NCBI GenBank assembly: GCA_947453625.1
Contig: CANGHK010000018.1
Span: forward strand, 21,388-85,387
Direction of reading: 5' to 3'
Source: Burkholderiales bacterium
GTDB lineage: Bacteria; Pseudomonadota; Gammaproteobacteria; Burkholderiales; Burkholderiaceae_C
DNA: 64,000 nucleotides
Made by a program: the position numbers and the translations under genes. Of the stretch, positions 10,958 through 20,241 are shown piece after piece. The notes beneath the pieces were generated by a model, which saw only the letters and a list, made by a program, of their open reading frames with translations, made no database searches and had not been told where the DNA came from. Positions within the stretch are counted from its first letter, which is position 1. The number at the start of each line of letters is the position of its first letter.

Positions 10958-11460
10958 GTGCTGCCGCCAACCTGGGCTGGGTCGATTGGGCGCTGCTGGG
11001 GCTGCTGGGCCTGTCGGTGCTGATCGGGCTGGCGCGCGGCCTGGTGTTCGAACTGATGTCGCTGGTCGGCTGGGTGGTCGCCTATGTGGCGGCCCAGGTC
11101 GTGTCGCCGCGCCTGCTGGCCCATGTGCCGGTCGGTGTGCCGGGCTCGGCGCTGCAGGCCGGGGTCGCCTTTGTCGCGGCCTTCGTGGCCGTGCTGATCA
11201 CCTGGTCGCTGCTGGCGCGGCTGGTCCGCCTGGGCCTGCACGCCACGCCGCTGACGCTGATCGACCGGATGCTGGGTGCGGGCTTCGGCTTGCTGCGGGG
11301 CGGCATGCTGTTGCTGGCGCTGGCCACCGCGGTGGCCTTCACGCCGGCAGCACGCTCCCAGCCCTGGCAGGACTCACACGCGGCGGTCTGGCTGAGCCTG
11401 GCGCTGCAGGGCATCAAACCCATGTTGCCGTACGAGGTGGCTCGCCACCTCCCGGCTTGA
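10954..11460 (+). CDS. cvpA: CvpA family membrane protein
   Basis: A 168-residue protein with four hydrophobic segments, starting WVDWALLGLLGLSVLIGLARG. CvpA is linked to colicin V production and envelope homeostasis in enterobacteria and commonly precedes purF, as here. The GTG start overlaps the SPOR gene stop in GTGA. Confidence 0.93.
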   Translation: MSAAANLGWVDWALLGLLGLSVLIGLARGLVFELMSLVGWVVAYVAAQVVSPRLLAHVPVGVPGSALQAGVAFVAAFVAVLITWSLLARLVRLGLHATPLTLIDRMLGAGFGLLRGGMLLLALATAVAFTPAARSQPWQDSHAAVWLSLALQGIKPMLPYEVARHLPA

Positions 11461-11518
11461 CGGGCCCGCAAGTTTCCGCCGGCCTGACCTTTCTTCTCGT
11501 TTCCAGGGCTCCCCCACC

Positions 11519-13054
11519 ATGTGCGGCATCGTTGGCGTGATCTCCAAATCGCCGGTCAACCAACTGATCTACGACGCGCTGCTGCTGCTGCAGCACCGTG
11601 GTCAGGATGCGGCCGGCATCGTCACCATGCAGGGCACGCAGTGCTTCATGCACAAGGCCCGCGGCATGGTCAAGGACGTGTTCCGCACCCGCAACATGCG
11701 GGCGCTGCCGGGCTCCGTCGGCCTGGGCCAGGTTCGCTACCCGACGGCGGGCAACGCCTTCAACGAGGAAGAGGCCCAGCCCTTCTACGTCAACGCGCCC
11801 TACGGCATCGTGCTGGTGCACAACGGCAACCTGACCAACGCCCACGTGCTGAAGAAGGAATTGTTCGACGTCGACCGGCGTCACATCAACACCGGCAGCG
11901 ACACCGAGGTGCTGATCAACGTGCTGGCGCATGAGATGGAACTGGCCGGGCGCGACGTGTTGCTGACGCCTGAACTGGTGTTCCGCGCCGTGGCCGCGGT
12001 TCACAAGCGCATCCGGGGGTCGTACGCGGTGATCGCGCTGATCGCCGGCTATGGCCTGCTGGCTTTTCGCGACCCCTACGGCATCCGCCCGCTGGTCTAC
12101 GGCGAGGCCGACCTGCCAGCCGCCGAGGGCGGTGGCAAGACGGTGATGCTGGCCAGCGAGACGGTGGCCCTGGAAGGCACCGGCCACCAGGTGGTGCGCG
12201 ACGTGGCGCCCGGCGAGGCGATCTTCGTCGACCTGGACGGCCGGCTGCACAGCCAGCAATGCGCCGAGGCGCCGTCGCTACACCCCTGCATGTTCGAGTT
12301 CGTCTACCTGGCGCGGCCCGACTCGGTGATCGACGGCATCTCGGTCTACCAGGCGCGGCTCAACCTGGGCGAGAGCCTGGCCCAGCGCGTGATCAGCACG
12401 ATGCCTCCGGGCGACATCGACGTGGTGATCCCGATCCCGGAATCGAGCCGGCCGTCGGCGATGCAACTGGCGCAGAAGATAGGCAAGCCCTACCGCGAAG
12501 GCTTCGTCAAGAACCGCTATGTCGGCCGCACCTTCATCATGCCGGGCCAGCAGGCGCGCAAGAAGAGCGTGCGCCAGAAGCTCAACGCCATCGGCGTCGA
12601 GTTCAAGGGCCGCAACGTGCTGCTGGTCGACGACTCGATCGTGCGCGGCACCACCAGCAAGGAGATCGTGCAGATGGCGCGCGAGGCCGGCGCGCGCCGC
12701 GTCTACATGGCATCGGCCGCGCCGCCGGTGCGCTACCCCAATGTCTATGGCATCGACATGCCCACGCCCGAGGAACTGATCGCCCATGGCCGCACGCAGG
12801 AGGAGATCCGCCAGTTCATCGGCGCCGATGCGCTGATCTACCAGGACGTCGAGGTGATGAAGCGGGTGGTGGGTGCGCTCAACCCGGCGATCCAGGGCTT
12901 CGAGGCCAGCTGTTTCGACGGCCACTACATCACCGGCGACATCAGCGTCGCCGATTTCCAGGCCATCGAAAGCCAGCGCACCGAGGCGCGCCAGCGCGAC
13001 GAAGGCAGCAACGACCGAACCCGCCTGACGCTGCAAAGCCGGGCCGACGCATGA
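11519..13054 (+). CDS. purF: amidophosphoribosyltransferase
   Basis: A 511-residue enzyme for the first committed step of purine synthesis: glutamine plus PRPP gives phosphoribosylamine. MCGIVGVI exposes the N-terminal Cys nucleophile of the glutaminase domain after Met removal. The PRPP loop is VLLVDDSIVRGTTS. Its stop overlaps the next start (ATGATG). Confidence 0.98.
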   Translation: MCGIVGVISKSPVNQLIYDALLLLQHRGQDAAGIVTMQGTQCFMHKARGMVKDVFRTRNMRALPGSVGLGQVRYPTAGNAFNEEEAQPFYVNAPYGIVLVHNGNLTNAHVLKKELFDVDRRHINTGSDTEVLINVLAHEMELAGRDVLLTPELVFRAVAAVHKRIRGSYAVIALIAGYGLLAFRDPYGIRPLVYGEADLPAAEGGGKTVMLASETVALEGTGHQVVRDVAPGEAIFVDLDGRLHSQQCAEAPSLHPCMFEFVYLARPDSVIDGISVYQARLNLGESLAQRVISTMPPGDIDVVIPIPESSRPSAMQLAQKIGKPYREGFVKNRYVGRTFIMPGQQARKKSVRQKLNAIGVEFKGRNVLLVDDSIVRGTTSKEIVQMAREAGARRVYMASAAPPVRYPNVYGIDMPTPEELIAHGRTQEEIRQFIGADALIYQDVEVMKRVVGALNPAIQGFEASCFDGHYITGDISVADFQAIESQRTEARQRDEGSNDRTRLTLQSRADA

Positions 13055-14322
13055 TGAAACCCGACACCCCCACCAACGATCCGAAGAAGATCCCGCGCGT
13101 TCGCTTGCCTGCCGACGCCCGGCCCGACACCCTGGCGGTGCGCGAGGGCCTGCCGCGCACCGCCTGGGGTGAGAACAGCGAGGCGCTGTTCCTGACCAGC
13201 AGTTTCGTCCAGCCCGACGCGGCCACCGCCGCTGCGCGCTTCGCCAACGAGGAAGAAGCCTTCACCTACAGCCGCTTCTCCAACCCGACGGTGATGATGA
13301 TGGAGCGCCGGCTGGCGGCGCTGGAAGGCACCAGCGGCTGCATCGCCACGTCCAGCGGCATGGCCGCGATCCTGCTGCTGGTGATGGGCTTGCTCAAGGC
13401 CGGCGACCACATCGTCTGCTCGCAGAGCGTGTTCGGCTCGACGATCCGGCTGCTGCAGGGCGAGTTCAGCAAGTTCGGCGTGCAGAGCAGCTTCGTCTCT
13501 CAGACCGACGTGGCCGAGTGGCAGGCGGCGATCCGCCCCAACACCCGGCTGCTGTTTGCCGAGTCGCCCACCAACCCGCTGACCGAAGTCTGTGACATCC
13601 GCGCGCTGACCGCCGTGGCCCATGCCCATGGCGCCTGGCTGGCGGTCGACAACTGCTTCTGCTCGCCCGCGCTGCAGCGGCCAGTGGACTACGGCGCCGA
13701 TTTCATCATCCACTCGGGCACCAAGTACCTGGACGGCCAGGGCCGGGTGATCGCCGGGGCGATCTGCGGCGCGGCCGAGCTGGTCGAGCAGAAGTTCGTG
13801 CCGGTGATGCGCAGCTGTGGCATGAGCCTGTCGCCGTTCAACGCCTGGGTCGTGCTAAAGGGCATGGAGACGCTGTCGATCCGGATGCGCGAGCAGAGCG
13901 CCCGCGCGCTGCAACTGGCTGCTTGGCTGGAAGCCCAGCCCGCGGTGGCGCGGGTCTACTACCCTGGCCTGGCCTCGCACCCGCAGCACGCGCTGGCGAT
14001 GGCCCAGCAGGGCGGGATGGGCGGGGCGGTGCTGAGCTTCGTCGTGCGCGGCGGGGCGGCGGCCAACCCGGTCGGCGCCGCGAGCGATGCCCGGGCCCGG
14101 GCCTTCGCCGTGATCGACCACACCCAGGTCTGCTCGATCACCGCCAACCTGGGCGACACCAAGACCACCATCACCCACCCGGCCAGCACCTCGCATGGCC
14201 GGCTGACCGAAGACCAGCGTCACGCTGCCGGCATCACGCAGGGACTGATCCGCGTGGCCGTGGGGCTGGACGATGTCGAAGACCTGAAGGCCGATCTGCA
14301 ACGCGGCCTGGCCACACTGTGA
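13051..14322 (+). CDS. metZ: O-succinylhomoserine sulfhydrylase
   Basis: A 423-residue PLP enzyme of the Cys/Met metabolism family that makes homocysteine from activated homoserine and sulfide. Family marks are [20 protein letters not shown], the PLP lysine in [12 protein letters not shown], and the C-terminal SLGDTKTT-like [14 protein letters not shown]. The purF-metZ linkage is standard in Burkholderiales. Substrate (O-succinyl or O-acetyl) is inferred from that context. Confidence 0.93.
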   Translation: MMKPDTPTNDPKKIPRVRLPADARPDTLAVREGLPRTAWGENSEALFLTSSFVQPDAATAAARFANEEEAFTYSRFSNPTVMMMERRLAALEGTSGCIATSSGMAAILLLVMGLLKAGDHIVCSQSVFGSTIRLLQGEFSKFGVQSSFVSQTDVAEWQAAIRPNTRLLFAESPTNPLTEVCDIRALTAVAHAHGAWLAVDNCFCSPALQRPVDYGADFIIHSGTKYLDGQGRVIAGAICGAAELVEQKFVPVMRSCGMSLSPFNAWVVLKGMETLSIRMREQSARALQLAAWLEAQPAVARVYYPGLASHPQHALAMAQQGGMGGAVLSFVVRGGAAANPVGAASDARARAFAVIDHTQVCSITANLGDTKTTITHPASTSHGRLTEDQRHAAGITQGLIRVAVGLDDVEDLKADLQRGLATL

Positions 14323-15749
14323 TGAACCCAGACAAGCCCGCCCCTGCCATCCCCGGCATCACGCCGGTCCGCACCCGCATCGCCCCGTCGCCGACCGGCT
14401 TCCTGCACCTGGGCACGGCGCGCACCGCGCTCTACTCCTGGGCCTATGCGCGCCATTTCGGCGGCCAGTTCGTGCTGCGCATCGAGGACACCGATGTCGC
14501 GCGCTCGACCCAGGATTCGGTCGATCAGATCCTGGCCGCGATGCAGTGGCTGGGGCTGGACTGCGACGAAGGCCCGATCTACCAGATGCAGCGCCTGGAC
14601 CGCTATCACGCGGTGGTCGAGCAGATGCTGGCCGCCGGCACCGCCTACCGCTGCTGGTGCACCCCCGAGGAGCTTGACGCGATGCGCGAAGCCCAGCGCG
14701 AGCGCGGCGTCAAGACCCATTACGACGGCCGCTGGCGCCCGTCGCGGGGCAAGACCCTGCCGTCGCCGCCGGCCGGCGTCAAGCCGGTGGTGCGTTTCGC
14801 CAACCCGGTCGACGGCATCGTCACCTGGGACGATCTGGTCAAGGGCAGCATCAGCATCTCCAACCACGAGATCGACGACCTGATCATCCTGCGTCCCGAC
14901 GGTGTGCCGACCTACAACTTCGCCGTCGTGGTCGACGACTGGGACATGGCGATCAGCCATGTCTTCCGCGGTGACGAGCACATCAACAACACGCCCTGGC
15001 AGATCAACATCTTCCATGCGCTGGGGGCGCCGCTGCCGCGATTCGGCCACTGCCCGATCATCCTGGGCGACGATGGCCAGAAGCTGTCCAAGCGGCGCGG
15101 GGCGGTCAGCGTCACCGCCTACCAGGACGCCGGCTACCTGCCCGAGTCCATGCTCAACTACCTGGCGCGCCTGGGCTGGAGCCATGGCGACGAGGAGTTG
15201 TTCAGCGCGGCGCAGATGGTGAAGTGGTTCGACGGAAGCCACCTGGCCAAGAGCCCGGCACAGTGGGATCCGGTCAAGCTGGCCTGGGTCAACGCCCAAC
15301 ACCTGAAGCTGGCCGATGACGGCCGCCTCGCCGGCCTGGTCGCGGCGCAACTGGCCAGCCGTGGCGTCGGGGTGGCGGCCGACGAGCGCCTGGTCGCGAT
15401 GTGCGCGCTCTACAAGGACCGCTGCAGCACCACGGTGGAACTGGCCGACTGGCTGGCGATGCACTTCGTGCCGGTGGTGCCGCCGGCCGACGAACTGGCC
15501 GCCTTGCTGACCGATGCGGTCCGCCCGGCGCTGGTGGCCTTGCGCGACAGGCTGGCCGGCTGCGACTGGGACAAGGCGGCGATCGCCGCCGCGCTCAAGG
15601 CGGTGCTGGCCGAACACAAGCTGAAGATGCCGCAACTGGCGATGCCGCTGCGCCTGCTGCTGTGCGGCCGCGTGCAGACGCCGTCGGTCGATGCGGTGGT
15701 GGCCTTGTTCGAGCGTCAAATTGTGCTTGAGCGCTTGCGGCATCTGTGA
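14322..15749 (+). CDS. gltX: glutamate-tRNA ligase
   Basis: A 475-residue class I synthetase. The HIGH-type motif is [25 protein letters not shown] follows, and the KMSKS-type motif is [13 protein letters not shown]. The C-terminal anticodon-binding part is complete. ATG 14322 overlaps the metZ stop by one base. Its substrate tRNA-Glu is encoded just downstream. Confidence 0.98.
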   Translation: MNPDKPAPAIPGITPVRTRIAPSPTGFLHLGTARTALYSWAYARHFGGQFVLRIEDTDVARSTQDSVDQILAAMQWLGLDCDEGPIYQMQRLDRYHAVVEQMLAAGTAYRCWCTPEELDAMREAQRERGVKTHYDGRWRPSRGKTLPSPPAGVKPVVRFANPVDGIVTWDDLVKGSISISNHEIDDLIILRPDGVPTYNFAVVVDDWDMAISHVFRGDEHINNTPWQINIFHALGAPLPRFGHCPIILGDDGQKLSKRRGAVSVTAYQDAGYLPESMLNYLARLGWSHGDEELFSAAQMVKWFDGSHLAKSPAQWDPVKLAWVNAQHLKLADDGRLAGLVAAQLASRGVGVAADERLVAMCALYKDRCSTTVELADWLAMHFVPVVPPADELAALLTDAVRPALVALRDRLAGCDWDKAAIAAALKAVLAEHKLKMPQLAMPLRLLLCGRVQTPSVDAVVALFERQIVLERLRHL

Positions 15750-15764
15750 AAGTCATGCTATAGT
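15735..15764 (+). promoter_or_regulatory. promoter of the tRNA-Ala / tRNA-Glu pair
   Basis: TTGCGG (15735-15740), an 18-base spacer and TATAGT (15759-15764) overlap the end of gltX and lie about 60 bases before tRNA-Ala. Confidence 0.55.
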
Positions 15765-15827
15765 CGTGGACTCGCTTGAACAGCAATTGATTGGGCACTG
15801 ACAGCAAGTCGTCAGCGTCTGCTCAAC

Positions 15828-15903
<76 letters not shown>

Positions 15904-15967
15904 TTGATTATTCGGAAGTTTTTTTCTGAAACTCGCGGTGGCGCTGTTCAAGTCGATGTAGATCAAA

Positions 15968-16043
15968 GTCCCCTTCGTCTAGAGGCCTAGGACACCACCC
16001 TTTCACGGTGATTACAGGGGTTCGAATCCCCTAGGGGACGCCA
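15968..16043 (+). tRNA. tRNA-Glu(TTC)
   Basis: A 76-base tRNA with encoded CCA. Acceptor GTCCCCT pairs with AGGGGAC, and the anticodon loop CTTTCAC gives TTC. T arm AGGGG-TTCGAAT-CCCCT is perfect. A decayed integrase gene follows within 200 bases, so the 3' end is a likely former attachment site. Confidence 0.97.
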
Positions 16044-16075
16044 TTACAGGCAGTCAGGTTGACGCACAACGAAGC

Positions 16076-16113
16076 AAGCCCCTGGGTGAATCAATCACTC
16101 AGGGGCTTTTTTC
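16076..16113 (+). terminator. terminator after the tRNA pair
   Basis: AAGCCCCTGGGTGA pairs with TCACTCAGGGGCTT across a short loop and is followed by a T run (GCTTTTTTCTT). It is placed about 30 bases after tRNA-Glu. Confidence 0.85.
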
Positions 16114-16238
16114 TTGTCACGTTGGCGCATGACGGGGCTGTACAGCGCACGGCAAACCGGGGAACGGACCGGGATTCCGGGGTAGAAGCGGGGAACTTTC
16201 CCCGGTTCACCCAGACCGGGACACCTAGAAAGGCCGCC

Positions 16239-16745
16239 GTGCTGACCAATCCAGACTGCAAGAACGCCACCTGTCCCGAGGGCGAGGTTCGCGCTCGACT
16301 GACTGATGGCCGTGGGCTGTACCTCGAGGTTTCTCCTGCCGGGTCGAAGCGCTGATTCTGGAAGTTCTACCCCGACGGCAAGGAATCCCGGCTGGCGCTG
16401 GGCAGCTACCCGGATGTGACGCCTCAAGGAGGCAAGGGCGGCGCGCGACGAAGCCCGCAAGGTCCGGGCTGCCGGCACGAACCCGGTGCAGCAGCGCAAG
16501 GCCGACAAGCTGTTCAAGACGAACGCCAACGCGACGAACTTCGAGGCGGTGGCCCGAGAGTTCCACGCTTCCAAGGTCGGCGAGTGGTGACCTGGTGGAA
16601 CTGCGCCTGGCCGGCCGGTTGTTGACAGGCCGATCAAGGCCCAGTTCGTGGGTAGCGAGGCCGCTACGGCATCCAGACTGCCCGCCGAGAGCGCAACCCG
16701 GCCGGCTACCTGTGCGGAGCGCTGAAGGCGATACAGGTCTTCAGC
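16239..16745 (+). pseudogene. decayed P4-type tyrosine integrase
   Basis: From GTG 16239 the frame reads like the N-terminal (DUF4102) domain of phage-P4-type integrases: LTDGRGLYLEVSPAGSKR, then a TGA where Trp is expected (16354), then FWKFYPDGKESRLALGSYPDV. A frameshift near 16425 leads to ARDEARKVRAAGTNPVQQRK and FEAVAREFHASKVGEW. A large internal deletion follows. RYGIQTARRERNPAGYL and GALKAIQ-like sequence then match the middle of the family, and the gene stops abruptly near 16745. The catalytic domain is missing. Position next to a tRNA 3' end is typical for such integrases. Confidence 0.82.
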
Positions 16746-17164
16746 AAGCGGCGCCTGGCGTCGCTGCGGCTTGGCTGGGTCTCTTCGCTCGACGCCACCA
16801 CGTTCGTGATGTCGTAGAACACCAGCACATAACCAGTGGGCTGCAGTGCCGCATCGCTGGTGCGCGAAACCTTGATCAGCAGCACCCGCTCGGGGATGTT
16901 GATGATCATCGTCATCGGCGGCGGCGCTGCCACCGGGCATTGCGCGGCCTGGTCGAGCAGGAACTCCACCTTGGGCCGCGAGCGTTCAGGGTGGAATTCG
17001 AGCACCATCTTGTCGAACGGCAGCTTCTGCTCGACCGGCAGCACGCGCCGGGCGTAGTCGTTCATGCCGATCACATGGCGCCTGTTGTCCAGGTGCACGA
17101 TGCCCGGCTCGACGCGCTCCAGCAGGTAGAGCGGCGAGACCGGTGCGACTCGGTTGTCGATCAC
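16706..17164 (-). pseudogene. truncated RcoM-like PAS (heme CO-sensor type) regulator
   Basis: GTG 17164 follows a CTGGAGGC ribosome site. The 152-residue frame carries one PAS domain: VEPGIVHLDNRRHVIGMND, FHPERSRPKVEFLLDQ, QCPVAAPPPMTMIINIPERV and FYDITN. By memory this closely resembles the PAS of RcoM CO-responsive regulators. The His of HPE(R/K)SR (residue 58), a Cys before PV (76) and a Met (84 or 86) correspond to the RcoM heme ligands. RcoM proteins continue into a LytTR DNA-binding domain. Here the match ends after RRRLLK near 16745, where the opposite-strand integrase remnant begins, so the output domain is lost. It may still make a small PAS protein. Confidence 0.65.
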
Positions 17165-17296
17165 GGTGAATGCCTCCAGGGTGTAATCCAGCCAGGTTTG
17201 CTGGCCGGCCTGCAGCGTCGGATCGAATCATGGAACTTGCCGCGTTGGCAGCGCGGCAACCCTCGGAGGTCTGGCCACCCCGCATACTTGCGGACC

Positions 17297-18079
17297 ATGA
17301 ACCCCAGCCCTACTCCCGGCCCGCCCCTGCTGCAATTGCACGACGGCCGCGCCACCCTGACGCTGAACCGCCCGGCCCACCACAACCGCCTGCATCTGGA
17401 AGACCTGCTGGCCTTGCAGCGCCACTTTGCGGCGCTGGCGGCCGACCCGGCGGTGAAACTGCTGGTGCTGACCGGCAGCGGGCGGACCTTCTGCTCGGGC
17501 TTCCACATCGGCGAGTTCGACGGCGCAGCCAACGCCGCCAGTGCCGGTCCCGCTTTGTTCGAGCAGACCGTGGACGCGCTCGAAGCCCTGGCCTTGCCCA
17601 CGGTCTGCCGCCTCAACGGCAGCGTCCACGGCGGCGCCACCGACCTGGCGCTGGCCTGCGACTTCCGGGTCGGGGTCAGCACGATGGACTTGCGCATGCC
17701 GGCGGCCCGGCTCGGCCTGCATTACTACCCCAACGGCTTGCGGCGCTATGTGTCGCGGCTGGGGCTGGCCACCGCCAAGCGGCTGTTCCTGCTGGCCGAG
17801 AGCGTGCCGGCGGCCGAACTGCTGGCGCTGGGCTACCTCGACCGGCTCGTCGCGCCCGACCAGCTCGACGCCGAGGTGCAGGCCATCGCCGACGCGCTGG
17901 CCGCCGGTGCGCCTCTGGCGCTGCGCGGCATGAAGGCCTCGCTCAACGAGATCGCCCGCGGCGAGTTCCACCTCGCGGCATTGCGCCAGCGCGAGGCGCT
18001 GTGTGCGGCCAGCGCCGACTTGCAGGAAGGCAAGGCGGCCTTTGCCGAGAAGCGCCCGCCGCGCTTTGCCGGATGCTGA
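17297..18079 (+). CDS. enoyl-CoA hydratase/isomerase family protein (divergent)
   Basis: A 260-residue crotonase-fold protein. The CoA oxyanion-hole motifs are present as GRTFCSGFHIGEF and GSVHGGATDLALACDFRVG. The first catalytic Glu position carries Asp (GGATDLALACD), and the second (usually PE before LGL) is Ala in MPAARLGLHYYP. Classical hydratase chemistry is therefore doubtful; isomerase, thioesterase or another crotonase activity is possible. A FAD oxidoreductase follows 67 bases downstream on the same strand. Confidence 0.8.
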   Translation: MNPSPTPGPPLLQLHDGRATLTLNRPAHHNRLHLEDLLALQRHFAALAADPAVKLLVLTGSGRTFCSGFHIGEFDGAANAASAGPALFEQTVDALEALALPTVCRLNGSVHGGATDLALACDFRVGVSTMDLRMPAARLGLHYYPNGLRRYVSRLGLATAKRLFLLAESVPAAELLALGYLDRLVAPDQLDAEVQAIADALAAGAPLALRGMKASLNEIARGEFHLAALRQREALCAASADLQEGKAAFAEKRPPRFAGC

Positions 18080-18146
18080 GCGCCCGCGCGCGCCGCCCCG
18101 TGGTGCCGGCCTGCGCACCGCATGGGCAAGCCACCGCAGCGCGACC

Positions 18147-19319
18147 ATGAGGGTCGTCGTGATCGGCGGCGGCGCCATCGGCTCGGCGGTGGCGCTGTTT
18201 CTCAAGCGCCTGGGCGGGGCGGCGGTGGATGTCGAGGTGATCGAGCCCGACCCCAGCCTGCGGCAAGCCTCGTCGGCACGGTCGGCCGGCTCGATCCGGC
18301 AGCAGTTCAGCAACGCGGTCAATGTGCAGATGTCGCGCTTCGGGCACGAGGTGCTGGCCAACGCCGACGACTGGCTGGGCGTGGACGGCGCGCCGGTGCG
18401 GCTGGATTTCGTGCCCGGCGCCTACCTGTTCTGCGCCACCGCGGCCGGCGCCCCGGTGCTGCGCGCCAACCATGCGGTGCAGCGCGCCCAGGCGGTCGAC
18501 GTGACGCTGCTGACACCGGCCGAGGCCGCTGAGCGCTTTGCCTGGCTGCGTACCGACGACCTGGAGCTGACCAGCCTGGGCGGGGCTGGCGAGGGCTGGT
18601 TCGACGGCGAGGCCTGGGCACGCGCGCTGGCGCACAAGGCGCGGTCGCTGGGCGCACGCTGGCGCCAGGCCCGCGTGGTGGCGCTGACGTGCCAGGGCGA
18701 CCGCTTGCTGGCCGCCGGCCTGGATGACGGCCAGCGGGTCGAAGCCGATGCCTTCGTCAACGCCGCCGGTCCCTGGGCCGGCGCGGTCGGCCGGCTGGCC
18801 GGGCTGGACCTGCCGGTGCACGCGCGCCGGCGCACCGTGTTCGCGCTGCGCTGCCCGACGCCCCTGCCCCGCCTACCGCTGGTGGTCGATCCGGCGGGGG
18901 TCTGGTTTCGCAGCGAGGGACTGGGCTTCATCGCCGGCTGGTCGCCGGGCGAGGGCGACGCCGACCCCGACGACCTGCCGCTGGACGCACCCGACCTGGC
19001 GCAGTTCGAGCGCCGGGTCTGGCCGGTGCTGGCCAACCGCGTTCCGGCGTTCGAGGCCTTGCGCGTCAGCCACGCCTGGGCCGGCTATTACGAGGTGCAT
19101 CCGCTCGACCACAACGCGCTGATCGGTGCGCACCCCGATTGCCCCAATCTGCTGTTGTGCAACGGCTTCTCGGGCCATGGCCTGCAGCACGCGCCGGCGG
19201 CCGGCCGCGGCGTGGCCGAGTGGCTGTTGCACGGCCGCTTCCAGAGCCTGGACCTGTCGGCGCTGGGTTGCCAGCGGCTGCGCACGCAACAACCGTTCAC
19301 CGAGCAAGCGGTGATCTGA
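18147..19319 (+). CDS. FAD-dependent oxidoreductase (DAO family)
   Basis: A 390-residue flavoprotein of the D-amino-acid oxidase/glycine oxidase fold. The N-terminal FAD loop is VVVIGGGAIGSAVALFLKRLG, and ARSAGSIRQQFS is the typical second segment. The C-terminal WAGYYEVHPLDHNALIG and FSGHGLQHAPAAGRGVAEW close the FAD site. Substrate is unknown. Its pairing with a crotonase suggests oxidation of a small amine or acid. Confidence 0.85.
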   Translation: MRVVVIGGGAIGSAVALFLKRLGGAAVDVEVIEPDPSLRQASSARSAGSIRQQFSNAVNVQMSRFGHEVLANADDWLGVDGAPVRLDFVPGAYLFCATAAGAPVLRANHAVQRAQAVDVTLLTPAEAAERFAWLRTDDLELTSLGGAGEGWFDGEAWARALAHKARSLGARWRQARVVALTCQGDRLLAAGLDDGQRVEADAFVNAAGPWAGAVGRLAGLDLPVHARRRTVFALRCPTPLPRLPLVVDPAGVWFRSEGLGFIAGWSPGEGDADPDDLPLDAPDLAQFERRVWPVLANRVPAFEALRVSHAWAGYYEVHPLDHNALIGAHPDCPNLLLCNGFSGHGLQHAPAAGRGVAEWLLHGRFQSLDLSALGCQRLRTQQPFTEQAVI

Positions 19320-19411
19320 CGCGGGCCGGCGGCGCTGTCGGTGCCGTCACTGCGTCGTTGCGCCAAGGCGCAGGACGCGCCCACCAGCGCCGACCGATGG
19401 CGATCGGTCGG

Positions 19412-20119
19412 TCAGCGGTGCGGCAGCGTCAGCGCAGCACCCAGGTCGTCGATGGCGCTGCCCTGCTGGGCCAGCAAGGCCTCCAGCGCCGGCAGCAAGG
19501 GCCCCAGGCGCTCATCCAGCGCATCGCGCACGGTGTCGACCAGCACCTGGGTGCTGCGCTCGATCTCGATGTTCAGTGCATCGCCCTCGCGCTTGTCGCC
19601 GAATGTCGTCATGCGCAGCGTCTCGGGGATCAGCCAGACCTCGAACCAGTGTGCACGCCGGTCCGCTTCGGCCACCGTCAGGCTGGCGCCGTTGATCGCG
19701 ATATAGCCCTTGGCGAACACATAGCGCATGTGGCTGGCCGGCACGGCGATGCGCAGCACATGGTTGTTCTCGGGCTGGCGCAGCGAGACCAGCGTGCCCT
19801 GGCAATCGACATGGCCGCTGATCGGGTGGCCGCCGATCTCGGCGCCGTCGCGCGCGGCGCGCTCGACGTTGAGCCGGCTGCCTGGGGCCAGGGCTCCCAG
19901 CGAGGTCAGCCCCAGACTCTGCTGCATCACGTCGAAGCGCGCTCGGCCGGGGCCGGGCAGGGCGGTGACGGTCAGGCACACGCCGTCGCAGGCCACGCTG
20001 GCGCCTATCTCCAGGCCGCTGTCGAAACCCGGCGGCATCGCGAGCTCGAAGCTGCGCAGCCCGGGGCGGTCGGTGATGGCGGCCACGCTGGCCACGCCTT
20101 GAACAATGCCGGTGAACAT
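19412..20119 (-). CDS. ribE: riboflavin synthase, alpha subunit
   Basis: A 235-residue enzyme that dismutates two dimethyl-ribityllumazine molecules to riboflavin. MFTGIVQG starts the first barrel, with VACDGVCLTV and GGHPISGHVD. The second barrel has KGYIAINGASLTV and IPETLRMTTFG. In the first barrel the usual ETLR motif reads QSLG (VMQQSLGLTSLG). The C-terminus is about 20 residues longer than E. coli's. It stands alone, away from other rib genes, with no FMN riboswitch upstream. Confidence 0.9.
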   Translation of the reverse strand: MFTGIVQGVASVAAITDRPGLRSFELAMPPGFDSGLEIGASVACDGVCLTVTALPGPGRARFDVMQQSLGLTSLGALAPGSRLNVERAARDGAEIGGHPISGHVDCQGTLVSLRQPENNHVLRIAVPASHMRYVFAKGYIAINGASLTVAEADRRAHWFEVWLIPETLRMTTFGDKREGDALNIEIERSTQVLVDTVRDALDERLGPLLPALEALLAQQGSAIDDLGAALTLPHR

Positions 20120-20241
20120 GGGATTCCTGTCTATTCCTGTCGTTTGACCGCCAGATTACCAGCGTGGCGTCCCCACCGGTGCACACTCACGCCCGCTGCA
20201 AGCCGTCCCAACCCCCTCCACCTTGCCCAGGACCCCCGACC

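Noticed and set aside
15968..17300. attR direct repeat of the tRNA-Glu 3' end
   Set aside because: I looked for a second copy of the CCCCTAGGGGACGCCA end downstream and saw none, so island limits cannot be set.
20120..20241. FMN riboswitch before riboflavin synthase
   Set aside because: The upstream sequence is short and lacks the conserved RFN-element blocks.
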